A stretch of DNA of 64,000 bases from NP936 sp002726085 (lineage in GTDB: Bacteria > Acidobacteriota > Vicinamibacteria > Vicinamibacterales > UBA8438): contig DASCQF010000093.1 of assembly GCA_036012905.1 (NCBI GenBank), forward strand, positions 1 to 64,000, given 5' to 3'. The notes under the pieces were generated by a model. The model had not been told where the DNA came from. It made no database searches and saw only the letters and a program-made list of their open reading frames with translations. Made by a program: the position numbers and the translations under genes. How positions within the stretch are numbered: the stretch's first letter is position 1; the number at the start of each line of letters is the position of its first letter. Below are positions 1-8,082 of this stretch, one piece after another.

Positions 1-118
1 AGCAGCGCCCGGCCACGATCGGACCTCAACGTGCACCGGGCTCGACAGGGGCCCTCAAGAGTGCGGATGGAAGCCAGGGTCCCTGACCGGCTTGACACCG
101 GCTGGTCCTCTCATGGAA

Positions 119-139
119 GGCCTGATGGCCTGCGCCACA
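119..139. repeat. Short palindromic repeat, GGCCTGATGGCC type
   Basis: The sequence GGCCTGATGGCC followed by TGCGCCACA closely matches 57311-57331 (GGCCTGAAGGCC then TACGCCACA) and more loosely 33164-33189 and 53500-53524. At those three other sites the unit sits on or within a few bases of a stop codon. No gene is evident in bases 1-175 apart from this unit. Confidence 0.5.
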
Positions 140-175
140 AATGCGACTCGAGCGAGGCTCAGCCGGCACGCGGTC

Positions 176-2278
176 ATGACTACCAGGATCCCGAGGCTGT
201 TCACGGTCGCGGGACTGGCGGTCTGCGGTGCGATCCTGCTGACACCGCCAGGGGCAGCGCGGCAGCCGCCGACGCCTCCGGTCGATCCGACGGCAATCAC
301 CGAGGCGGCACCTGCACCGGACGCAGTACCCGTGGGCGCGCGCTCGCCGCGCAACGCCAACTACTCCATCGACGTCCGGCTCGACCCGGAGGCCCGAACG
401 CTCACTGGGCGGGCGGTGCTGACCTGGCGGAACATCGCCGCAGTGTCTGCGCCCGACCTCAGGTTCCACCTGTACTACAACGCCTGGCGGAACAGCCGCT
501 CGACCTGGATGCGGGAGCGCGAGCTCGGCCGCGGACTCGGGCTCGCGTCCAGACCGGAGGCCGACTGGGGCTGGATTGACGTCACTGCGGTGCGTCTGCT
601 CGGCGAGGCGGGGCCACTGGACATGACCGCGCGCATCGAGTTCATCTCGCCGGACGACGGCAATCCGGACGACCGGACAGTCCTCGCCATGCCGATGCCG
701 ACGCCGGTCGCACCGGGCGAGACGGTCAACGTCGAGATCGAGTGGAGCTCGAGGGTGCCGCGGACGTTCGCGCGCACCGGCGCGATCGGAAACTTCTTCT
801 TCATCGCGCAGTGGTTTCCGAAGATCGGGGTCCTCGAGGACACGGGCTGGAACTGCCATCAGTTCCATGCCAGCACCGAATTCTTCTCCGATTACGGCGT
901 CTACGACGTCCGGATCACCGTCCCCAGCGGGTGGGTGCTCGGCGCGACCGGCATCGGTGACGCGCCACGGGACAACGCTGACGGCACGACGACGCACCGC
1001 TACGTGCAGGAGGACGTCCATGACTTTGCCTGGACCACGAGTCCCGACTATCTCGACCTGACCGAGCGGTTCGCGGTCGCCGGGCTGCCGGCGGTCGAGA
1101 TGCGGCTGCTGCTGCAGCCGGAACATGCCGGGCAGGCCGCGCGCCATTTCGCCGCGACACGGGCCACGCTGCAGCACTACGGGCAGTGGTACGGTCCCTA
1201 CCCGTATGAGCAGATCACCATCGTGGACCCGGCATGGCAAAGTCGCGCGGGTGGCATGGAATACCCGACCTTCTTCACGGCCGGCACACGGTGGCTCGCC
1301 CCACCCGACGTCGCCGATCCGGAGGACGTCACGATCCATGAGGCGGGACACCAGTTCTGGTACGGCGTGGTGGGCAACAACGAATTCGAGCACGCCTGGC
1401 TGGACGAGGGGCTGAACACTTTCTCGACGGCGCGGGCGCTCGAGGCCTCTTTTACACCGCATCACATCGCCGGACGATACTTCGGCGGCTTCGTGCCGTT
1501 CGTCTTTCGCGACGTCGCGTGGTCGCGCGCAACCGACGGCAACCGACTGGCCACCTTTCGAGCCGCCGGGCGAACCGATGCGCAGCGAACACCCACGTTT
1601 CGGTACTGGCCCGGCACGTCGGGCGCCACCACTTACGACAGGACCGCGCTGTGGTTGCACACCCTCGAGCGTCACCTCGGGTGGGAGCAAGTTCGCGAGA
1701 TCCTGTCGGTGTTCTACCAGCGGTGGCAGTTTCGTCACCCGGACCCGGAAGACTTCTTTGCCGTGGCGAACGAGGTCAGCGGACGTGACCTGTCCTGGTA
1801 TTTCGACCAGGTGCATGGCGGCACGCAGACGTTCGACTACGCCGTCGAGCAGGTCGCCACACGCCCGTTGCAGGACCGCGGGTATGTCGACCGCGACCCT
1901 GAACCAAGGTCAGGACGGGGACCAGGACCGGTGTTCAGAGACCCGATCGACGAACGCGGCCTGACACGCACAACGGTGACTGTGCGCCGCCACGGCGACG
2001 GCATCTTCCCGATCGACGTGCTCGTCGAATTCGACGACGGCGAGACGGTCCGCGAACAGTGGGACGGCCAGGACACGTGGCGCGTGTTCACCTACGAGCG
2101 GGCGGCGCGCGCCACCCGCGTGCAGATCGACCCTGACCGGGTGCTATTGCTGGATGTCGACTACACGAACAACAGCTGGACGGCGACCCCGCGCGCAGCG
2201 GCCGCCGCGACGAAATGGATGCTGCACTGGATGATCTGGCTGCAGGATCTGATGTTGACCTCCGCGTTTCTATTCTAA
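176..2278 (+). CDS. Secreted M1-family (aminopeptidase N-like) zinc metallopeptidase
   Basis: A 700-residue protein. The N-terminus has a signal peptide (hydrophobic run about residues 8-24, ending near an Ala-rich cleavage region), so it should act in the periplasm or outside. The zinc site is clear: HEAGHQFWY supplies HExxH, with the third ligand Glu in the downstream DEGLN segment. An M1-type GGMEYP exopeptidase-like motif lies about 35 residues before HExxH. The N-terminal half has the beta-sandwich expected of M1 peptidases. The ATG at 176 is chosen because it puts the signal peptide at the terminus; an in-frame ATG at 92 would add 28 unlikely residues. The next gene starts 5 bp after the stop, so the two are probably co-transcribed. 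Substrate unknown. Confidence 0.88.
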   Translation: MTTRIPRLFTVAGLAVCGAILLTPPGAARQPPTPPVDPTAITEAAPAPDAVPVGARSPRNANYSIDVRLDPEARTLTGRAVLTWRNIAAVSAPDLRFHLYYNAWRNSRSTWMRERELGRGLGLASRPEADWGWIDVTAVRLLGEAGPLDMTARIEFISPDDGNPDDRTVLAMPMPTPVAPGETVNVEIEWSSRVPRTFARTGAIGNFFFIAQWFPKIGVLEDTGWNCHQFHASTEFFSDYGVYDVRITVPSGWVLGATGIGDAPRDNADGTTTHRYVQEDVHDFAWTTSPDYLDLTERFAVAGLPAVEMRLLLQPEHAGQAARHFAATRATLQHYGQWYGPYPYEQITIVDPAWQSRAGGMEYPTFFTAGTRWLAPPDVADPEDVTIHEAGHQFWYGVVGNNEFEHAWLDEGLNTFSTARALEASFTPHHIAGRYFGGFVPFVFRDVAWSRATDGNRLATFRAAGRTDAQRTPTFRYWPGTSGATTYDRTALWLHTLERHLGWEQVREILSVFYQRWQFRHPDPEDFFAVANEVSGRDLSWYFDQVHGGTQTFDYAVEQVATRPLQDRGYVDRDPEPRSGRGPGPVFRDPIDERGLTRTTVTVRRHGDGIFPIDVLVEFDDGETVREQWDGQDTWRVFTYERAARATRVQIDPDRVLLLDVDYTNNSWTATPRAAAAATKWMLHWMIWLQDLMLTSAFLF

Positions 2279-2283
2279 GGACG

Positions 2284-3294
2284 ATGCCAATCGTCACCTC
2301 CCTGCTCGACGGTGTCCGCCGTGTGATCCGGGCGCCGGTCATCCTGGCCGGCGCCACGGCGCTGACCGTGCTGCTGGCAGTGCCGCTGGGGCTGCTGCTT
2401 CGTGGGGAGCTCGAGACCGCCCTGGGCGACAGCGTCGTGGCGGATGCCATGGCAGACGGCTTCGCCTGGGAGTGGTGGCGGCAGTTTTTCGGTCAGGCTA
2501 CCGGTCTCGGGCGATCGTTCACGATATCGGTCATAGGCTTTGCGGCCGTACTCGACAACGTCAGCGCCCTGCTCGACGGCGACGGCCAGGAACCCGTCAT
2601 CGTCGGCGTGGTGCTCACCTACATCATCGTCTGGACTGTGTTCGCCGGCGGAGTCCTGGATCGCTACGCGCGGAACCGGGCGACGCGCAGCGCCGGCTTC
2701 TTCTCGGCGTGCGGACTCTACGGGTCGCGGCTGCTGCGATTGGCGATCGTCGCGGGGCTGACCTACGGCTTCCTTTTCGGCGTCGTGCACGGCTGGTTGC
2801 TCGACGACCTGTACGAGGCGATGACCCGGAATCTCACGGTGGAGCGTCAGGCGTTCGCGGTTCGGGTCGTCCTCTACCTCGTGTTCGGACTCACGTTGGC
2901 GGCTGTCAGCCTCGTCTTCGACTACGCGCGGGTACGCGCCGTCGTGGAGGACCGGCGGAGCATGCTCGGCGCGGTCGTGGCCGGGTGGCGATTCGTGCGC
3001 CGGCGCCCGGTGACGTGCGCCGGACTGTATCTGGTCAACGGGCTGGTGTTGCTTGCGGTGATGGCGGCCTATGCGCTCGTGGCGCCCGGAGCAGCGTCGA
3101 CGGGCCCTTCGATGTGGCTGGTATTCCTGATCGGTCAGGCCTACGTGGTCGCGCGTCTGGCCAGCAAGCTCCTGTTCTACGCCGCCGAGGTCGCCTATTT
3201 CCAGAGCCAGTTGGCGCATGCCGGTTATGTCGCCGCGCCGGCGCCGGTCTGGCCAGAATCGCCCTCCGCCGAGGCGCTCGGCCGCCTCGGCTGA
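2284..3294 (+). CDS. Integral membrane protein of unknown function
   Basis: A 336-residue protein with about six or seven hydrophobic segments (near residues 18-40, 85-105, 118-140, 153-175, 205-225, 255-280 and 285-310). No catalytic motif is recognisable. The ATG at 2284 is preceded by an AAGGA-like ribosome site that overlaps the peptidase stop codon, which implies tight coupling to that gene. It may be a partner or membrane anchor of the peptidase system, but this is inference from position only. Confidence 0.7.
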   Translation: MPIVTSLLDGVRRVIRAPVILAGATALTVLLAVPLGLLLRGELETALGDSVVADAMADGFAWEWWRQFFGQATGLGRSFTISVIGFAAVLDNVSALLDGDGQEPVIVGVVLTYIIVWTVFAGGVLDRYARNRATRSAGFFSACGLYGSRLLRLAIVAGLTYGFLFGVVHGWLLDDLYEAMTRNLTVERQAFAVRVVLYLVFGLTLAAVSLVFDYARVRAVVEDRRSMLGAVVAGWRFVRRRPVTCAGLYLVNGLVLLAVMAAYALVAPGAASTGPSMWLVFLIGQAYVVARLASKLLFYAAEVAYFQSQLAHAGYVAAPAPVWPESPSAEALGRLG

Positions 3295-3339
3295 GCAGGC
3301 TGTTAGAGAACGGTGCTTTGAAGCTGAACCAGATGCGGC

Positions 3340-3390
3340 AAAGCCTTCCAGGCTCTCTTGTCTCCTGCCTCCTGTCTCCTGACTCCTTGG
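3340..3390 (+). repeat. Heptamer array (CTCCTGY type) with flank
   Basis: About four to five 7-bp units (CTCCTGC, CTCCTGT, CTCCTGA) from 3353, preceded by an AAAGCCTTCCAGG flank and ending CTCCTTGGGC. It fills the space before the DUF2339 gene. Confidence 0.8.
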
Positions 3391-3400
3391 GCACCAGACT

Positions 3401-5620
3401 GTGATCGCCGCCCTCATCACCCTCGCCGTCCTCCTGGTGCTCACGGTTGTGCTTCCGATCTTGTCGTTCCGCCGCGCGTCGGCGGCTCGGGCCGGTGTGG
3501 GACGGCTCGAGCGCCGGCTCGCCGTCTTGGAAGGCCAGGCGCAACAGCGCCAAGCAACCGCGCGGACCCCGGCTCCCGCATCTGGCGAACCAGATGCGAC
3601 CAAGACCGGGCCGTCGGTGCCGGCCGCGTTGCCCACCACCGCACAAGGCCCCGAGTCCACACCGGTGGCGGCGGACGAGACCCAGACGACACCAACGCGT
3701 CTCGAAGCCCGCATCGGCACGCGGTGGATGCTCTATGTCGGAGTGGCGACGCTGGTCATCGGCGTGGGGCTGTTCATCCGATATGCCTTCGTCAATCAAT
3801 GGGTCACCGAGCCGTTGCGTGTCGGAATCGGCGTGCTCGCCGGCGCGTTGCTGATGCTGTCGGGTCGCCGCTTTGCGCGCGCCGGGCACGCGCCGTTCGG
3901 GCAGACCCTGGTCGGCGGCGGAATCGCCACCTGGTATCTGGCGGTCTACGCGGCCCTGAACCTCTACGGTCTCATAACCGCCGTGACCGGGTTTGTCCTG
4001 CTGGTGTCGGTCTCCGGCCTGGCTGCGGTGCAGGCAGACCGACTGCGCTCGCAGCCACTCGGGATGATGGCGATAGTTGGCGGCTATGGCACGCCTTTCC
4101 TGATATGGGGCGGCGCCCCCGGACAATTCACACAGCTCGGCTACGCGGCACTGCTCATCGCGGCCACGGTCTATCTCGCGGATCGACGCGACTGGCCCGC
4201 CCTCAACCTGGCCAGCTTCGTGCTCACGGGACTCACCGTCCTGGCGTGGAGAGCCCGCTTCTACGAGTCCAGCGTGTATCTGCCGACGGAGCTCTTTGTC
4301 ACCCTGTATTGCGCGCTGTTCCTCTGGAGCCTCTACCGCATGCGCGGTTCGACCCATGCGATTGCGCCGTGGGTGCGACTGGCGCTGTGGACGACGCCGG
4401 TCTGGTATCACGCCGCCTCGCTCGCCATTCTGGGGGACCACTGGCTCGCGTTCCTCGTGTATCTGATCGCCGTGACCGGGGTCGGTGTGACGGTCTCCGT
4501 CCGGTGGGAGGCGATGTGGTCCCGCCTGCTCTTGTGGGCTGCGGTGGTTGGACCACTGCTCGGGTGGGCGAACTTCCAACCGAGCGGGGCCTGGCTGGCA
4601 CCGGCCGTGGTGACCTGGCTCGCGGTCGCAGGCATCCACGCCGCGGCCCAGGTCGAGATGCTCAGACGCGCACCCGCGCAACCGCATGCCGCCGATGTCC
4701 TGCTGTTCCCGGCCAACGGGGTCGGCCTGTACTTCGGGCTGCAGACAGTCGTTGCACCGCACTACCCCGCGCTGACCGGACTCATCGCCGCGCTGGAGGC
4801 CCTCGCCTACGGGGCACTGGCCGTCGCGGTCCGGCGGGTCGAGCCGCGCGCGGTCATGCACGTCCTGGTGGTCGCGGTCACCCTGGCCGTGGCGGCGTTC
4901 GCGGTCCAGCTCAACGGCGCCTGGGTGACGATGCTCTGGGCGACCGAGGCGGGCGGCCTGATCTGGCTTGGGCTCCGGGAGCGCCGGACCTGGATCCGCA
5001 TGGGCGGCGCGCTGCTCCTCGGAGTCTCGATCGTCCGTCTGGTCTCGCTGCAGATCGCGCCGGTCCCTTTCGCCTACACGGTCTTCCTCAATCAGCGCGC
5101 CATCCTCGGTCTCTTCGTCGTGGGTGTCCTGGGCCTGGTCGCCTGGTTGCATGCCCAGACCGACTCAGAGGCAGACACCTACCGGCACCGGGCGATGGCC
5201 ACGGCTATCGTTGGGGCGAACGTGCTGATGCTGGTGACCCTGTCTACCGAGATCTACGCGTTCTGGGCGTTGCGCCAGGCCACGGCGCGGTTTGCAGCGA
5301 GCGCCGAGCTGGTCGGTCAGATGATGCTCTCGGCAACCTGGGGCGCCTATGCCGCCGGGATGACGGCGGTGGGCATCAAGCGGCGCTACGCTCCCATCCG
5401 CTATCTCGCGCTGGTGGTCTTCGGCATCACGGTGCTGAAGGTGTTTACGGTGGACTTCTCGCAGCTCGATTCGGTCTACCGCATCGTCAGCAGCCTCGCG
5501 TTGGGCCTGTTACTGGTCGGGGCGTCGTATCTGTACCAGAAGTACGGGGCCCAGCATGTTGCCATCGGGCAACGGGATGCCCCCGCAGCCGCAGTAACAC
5601 CGCCGCCCGCAACCGAGTAG
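3401..5620 (+). CDS. DUF2339 polytopic membrane protein
   Basis: A 739-residue protein matching the DUF2339 (PF10101) pattern: an N-terminal membrane segment, a short charged coiled-coil-like stretch (about residues 28-50), a Pro/Thr-rich linker, then the signature region beginning RIGTRWMLYVGV with GLFIRYAF and more than twenty hydrophobic segments to the C-terminus. The function of the family is unknown; it is a large inner-membrane protein. It starts with GTG, directly after a heptamer repeat array with no obvious Shine-Dalgarno. It may follow the upstream membrane protein in one transcription unit across a 106-bp gap. Confidence 0.88.
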   Translation: MIAALITLAVLLVLTVVLPILSFRRASAARAGVGRLERRLAVLEGQAQQRQATARTPAPASGEPDATKTGPSVPAALPTTAQGPESTPVAADETQTTPTRLEARIGTRWMLYVGVATLVIGVGLFIRYAFVNQWVTEPLRVGIGVLAGALLMLSGRRFARAGHAPFGQTLVGGGIATWYLAVYAALNLYGLITAVTGFVLLVSVSGLAAVQADRLRSQPLGMMAIVGGYGTPFLIWGGAPGQFTQLGYAALLIAATVYLADRRDWPALNLASFVLTGLTVLAWRARFYESSVYLPTELFVTLYCALFLWSLYRMRGSTHAIAPWVRLALWTTPVWYHAASLAILGDHWLAFLVYLIAVTGVGVTVSVRWEAMWSRLLLWAAVVGPLLGWANFQPSGAWLAPAVVTWLAVAGIHAAAQVEMLRRAPAQPHAADVLLFPANGVGLYFGLQTVVAPHYPALTGLIAALEALAYGALAVAVRRVEPRAVMHVLVVAVTLAVAAFAVQLNGAWVTMLWATEAGGLIWLGLRERRTWIRMGGALLLGVSIVRLVSLQIAPVPFAYTVFLNQRAILGLFVVGVLGLVAWLHAQTDSEADTYRHRAMATAIVGANVLMLVTLSTEIYAFWALRQATARFAASAELVGQMMLSATWGAYAAGMTAVGIKRRYAPIRYLALVVFGITVLKVFTVDFSQLDSVYRIVSSLALGLLLVGASYLYQKYGAQHVAIGQRDAPAAAVTPPPATE

Positions 5621-5622
5621 GG

Positions 5623-5697
5623 CTGGCGTAGCCCGCTGCCTTCTGCCTTCTGCCTTCTGCCTTCTGCCTTCTGCCTTCTGCCTTCTGACTTCTTGGA
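5623..5697 (+). repeat. Long heptamer array (CTTCTGC type) with flank
   Basis: Eight to nine copies of the 7-bp unit CTTCTGC/CTTCTGA run from about 5636 to 5695, the longest and most uniform array in the window. The flank GGCGTAGCCCGCT precedes it and CTTCTTGGAG ends it. It separates the DUF2339 gene from the convergent HEAT fragment. Confidence 0.9.
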
Positions 5698-5708
5698 GCA
5701 CACCGCTA

Positions 5709-6488
5709 TCACACCCCGGCGGCCCCACTCATCCACCGCTCCGCCTCGGCGGTCCCGAGCTCCGGCTCGACCACCGTAGGCGCCAGGTGCGTCTTCGCGA
5801 CGCGAGCCGCATCGCGTTCGGCCTGGTCGGCGGCGGCGAGCGCCCGGTCGAGCTCCGGTTCGAGCTCGCGAAGCTCGAGGGTGCCGACCGCGGACAGCCC
5901 GCACGCGCGCATCCACGAATCCTCGCTGCCGAGCAGTGTCTGGACCGCTTCGGCCGGTGTGGTCATCGTCGCGCCGGCGACGGCGCCAGCGGCCGCCGCG
6001 CGTTGCGCCGCAGTCACTTGATCATCGACCAGCGGCAGCACCTGCTGCCGCAGTTGCGGCGGCTCCAGCACATTGTCGAGAAACTCCACTGCGTTGGCGC
6101 GCACCACGGGGTTGAGAGACCGCACGCCGTCGTGCGCGCTGTGCAGGTCGTGGTCCGGAAACAACAAGGCGAGCAGCCGGAAAATTCGCTCCAGCTCGGC
6201 ATCCATGGCCCGCCGCAGAGGGGTCAGCGTCACATCATTACCAACCGTGCCAACCGCGCCATCCGCGTGGCCCTCCAGGGCAACCAGCACCTGGTACGAC
6301 CGATAATGCCCCATCACCTCGGCGGCCAGCGTCATCTCTACCACCTGCGTGTCGATGGCGACATCGGGGTACTGGTCACTCAGCTTGTTCAAGGCAACCA
6401 CGACCTCGTGGCGTAATGCCGGATTCGGGCTCATGAGCCCCCCAACCAGCGCCCGTAGCGCCGCGGCGCCGCCAATCTGGCACAGCAC
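5709..6488 (-). pseudogene. HEAT-repeat fragment, likely 5'-truncated part of an Npt/HEAT/cNMP-binding protein
   Basis: A 259-codon reading frame of helical HEAT-like repeats (for example LRALVGG, LERIFRLLALLFP and VRANAVEFLDNVL), a pattern I associate with the HEAT portion of large nucleotide-transporter-like proteins that also carry cyclic-nucleotide-binding domains. Reading continues upstream of the GTG at 6488 as sensible HEAT sequence (IRQHIPGVL) and then meets an in-frame TGA near 6550. The gene therefore lacks its natural 5' end. The cyclic-nucleotide-binding portion that should follow lies on the opposite strand at 6557-7180. I read this as a rearranged remnant; a small standalone HEAT protein is the alternative. 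Confidence 0.55.
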
Positions 6489-6556
6489 CCCTGGGATGTG
6501 CTGCCGTATCGCCGCCGGCCACGCTCGGCTTCGAGGAACTGCTCAATGGCTGTCTG

Positions 6557-7180
6557 ATGCCCCACACCGTCAAGACGCTCGAGCCCTGTGTCTCCCTGCG
6601 GCTGTCCAGCGAGGTAATGGGCACACTGCTCGCCGACAACACCGACCTCGTGCAGGGGTTCTTCCGCACGCTGGCCGGACGCGGCCCGCAGGGTGGGGAG
6701 CGCTCGGTCATGAAGGGCGAAGCGGCAGAGGCGATCGTGGGGCTGGCCGCCGGACCGCTTACTCCGATCCAGAAGGTGCTGGCACTGCAGCGCCTCTCGA
6801 TCTTCTCCAGGGTCACCGCCACCGAGATGCGACACCTCGCCGCGATCGCCCAGCAGGTCGAGCTCGTCGAGGGAGCGGTGCTCTCCGGGGAGGCCGATCC
6901 ACCGGTGGTGTGCATCGTGCTCTCGGGAGCGGTGTCGCTCGAAGCACCCGATGAGTCCATGGTCCCGCTGCGGGCCGAAGCGGGAGACGTCGTCGGCATG
7001 AACGAGGCGCTGGCCGGCACCGAGGCTGGCGGCACCATACCGGATCCGCGCCGCTTGACGGTCGCCGAGGCTGGTGTGGCGCTCCGCATCGACCGCGACG
7101 ACCTGTTCGACCTGCTTGGACAGCGCCCCGATCTGCTCCAGCAGATCTTCAGCGCCGCGTTCGGGAAGCACGACCGATAG
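6557..7180 (+). pseudogene. Cyclic-nucleotide-binding domain fragment (end of one domain plus a second domain)
   Basis: The 207-residue frame begins inside a cNMP-binding fold: in-frame sequence upstream of the ATG (GFEELLNGCL) and SLRLSSEVMGTLLA correspond to the last strands and C-helix of a first domain. A second, full domain follows from about residue 72 (IQKVLALQRLSIFS) to the C-terminus. The first half of the first domain is missing and the DNA there reads as the 5' end of the HEAT fragment on the other strand. A shortened but expressed protein is possible. The second domain lacks the canonical phosphate-binding cassette sequence, so ligand binding is doubtful. Confidence 0.55.
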
Positions 7181-7291
7181 CCCGCCAGACCGTGCGTGGC
7201 GCGGGACGGCGGACGCCGACCGCGCGAAGCGCCCGGGCCGGCCGCAGGTGTGATACAAACTGAGAGATAGCGAACACACAAGGAGACACCC

Positions 7292-8032
7292 ATGCAGCGT
7301 CACGCATCCGCGACCGTCATCGCCCTGATCGTCGTGTGCGAGTTCGGCGTGTCGGTTTTCCCGGTGGCGGCGCAAACCGCGACCCAGCTAGAGCGGGACG
7401 TGCGCGAGGAGCTTCGTGGGGAACGCGACCTGCGGCGTCTCGACGTGGCGATCGCAGGCAGCGAGGTCACCCTGACCGGAGAGCTCGAGACCTTCTGGTT
7501 GAAGAGCGAGGCGATCCGAAGGGCGTTCGACGTGGACGGGGTAGAAACCGTTGTCAGTGAGATCGAGATTCCACCCGCCGAGAGCGATCAGAAGCTGGCC
7601 GAAGAGGTCGCGAAGGTGATGCAGCGCTACCCGTACTACACGCTGTTCGACTATCTCGACGGCATGATCAATGGTGGAGAGGTCACGCTTCTTGGCAAGG
7701 TGACACCGGACAAGGACAAAGCGGACGATCTCTTCGAACGGGTCGCGAAGATTCCGGGTGTGCAGGACGTCCAGAACCAGATCGAGACGATCACGCCGTC
7801 GTTAGGGGACGAAAACCTGCGGAGCGCCATCGCGCAAAGCATCTTCAGAAGCAGTCACTTCCAACGGTTCGGCTCGCAGGCCAACCCGCCGTTCCACATC
7901 ATCGTCCAGCGAAGCGTCGTCACCCTGACCGGCTGGGTACAAGGCGACATCGAGCGGCGCGAGATGGAAAGGATCGTCCGCAACACGCAGGGGGTCCTGC
8001 GGGTCGACAACCAACTGCAGACGGTGCAGTGA
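7292..8032 (+). CDS. Secreted protein with three BON domains
   Basis: A 246-residue protein with a signal peptide (cleavage near AAQT, about residue 28) and three BON-type repeats, each showing the hydrophobic-Gly core: VTLTGELE (about residues 56-63), VTLLGKVT (about 131-138) and VTLTGWVQ (about 211-218). BON domains are known from OsmY-like periplasmic proteins and are thought to bind membranes or phospholipids. The ATG at 7292 has a good AAGGAG ribosome site. It is probably a single-gene unit that ends against a heptamer array and a convergent gene. Confidence 0.88.
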   Translation: MQRHASATVIALIVVCEFGVSVFPVAAQTATQLERDVREELRGERDLRRLDVAIAGSEVTLTGELETFWLKSEAIRRAFDVDGVETVVSEIEIPPAESDQKLAEEVAKVMQRYPYYTLFDYLDGMINGGEVTLLGKVTPDKDKADDLFERVAKIPGVQDVQNQIETITPSLGDENLRSAIAQSIFRSSHFQRFGSQANPPFHIIVQRSVVTLTGWVQGDIERREMERIVRNTQGVLRVDNQLQTVQ

Positions 8033-8041
8033 GGGCAGTGC

Positions 8042-8075
8042 TCTCAGGAGGCAGGAGAAGCTGGAGGGCTGCGCT
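8042..8075 (+). repeat. Heptamer array (AGGAGGC type) with GGAGGGCT flank
   Basis: About two and a half units (AGGAGGC, AGGAGAA) followed by CTGGAGGGCTGCGCT, the conserved flank seen beside several other arrays. It lies between two convergent stop codons. Confidence 0.7.
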
Positions 8076-8082
8076 ATCCTGC

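Noticed and set aside
26..1816. Long minus-strand open frame opposite the M1 peptidase
   Set aside because: Arg/Pro/Gly-rich shadow of a high-GC gene with no domain; the plus strand encodes an intact HExxH peptidase.
3035..5152. Minus-strand open frame opposite the DUF2339 gene
   Set aside because: Highly charged, low-complexity antisense translation; the membrane protein on the plus strand is clearly real.
5510..5728. Frame encoding a QKAEGRR heptapeptide repeat
   Set aside because: It is only the translation of the heptamer array; no start site or homology.
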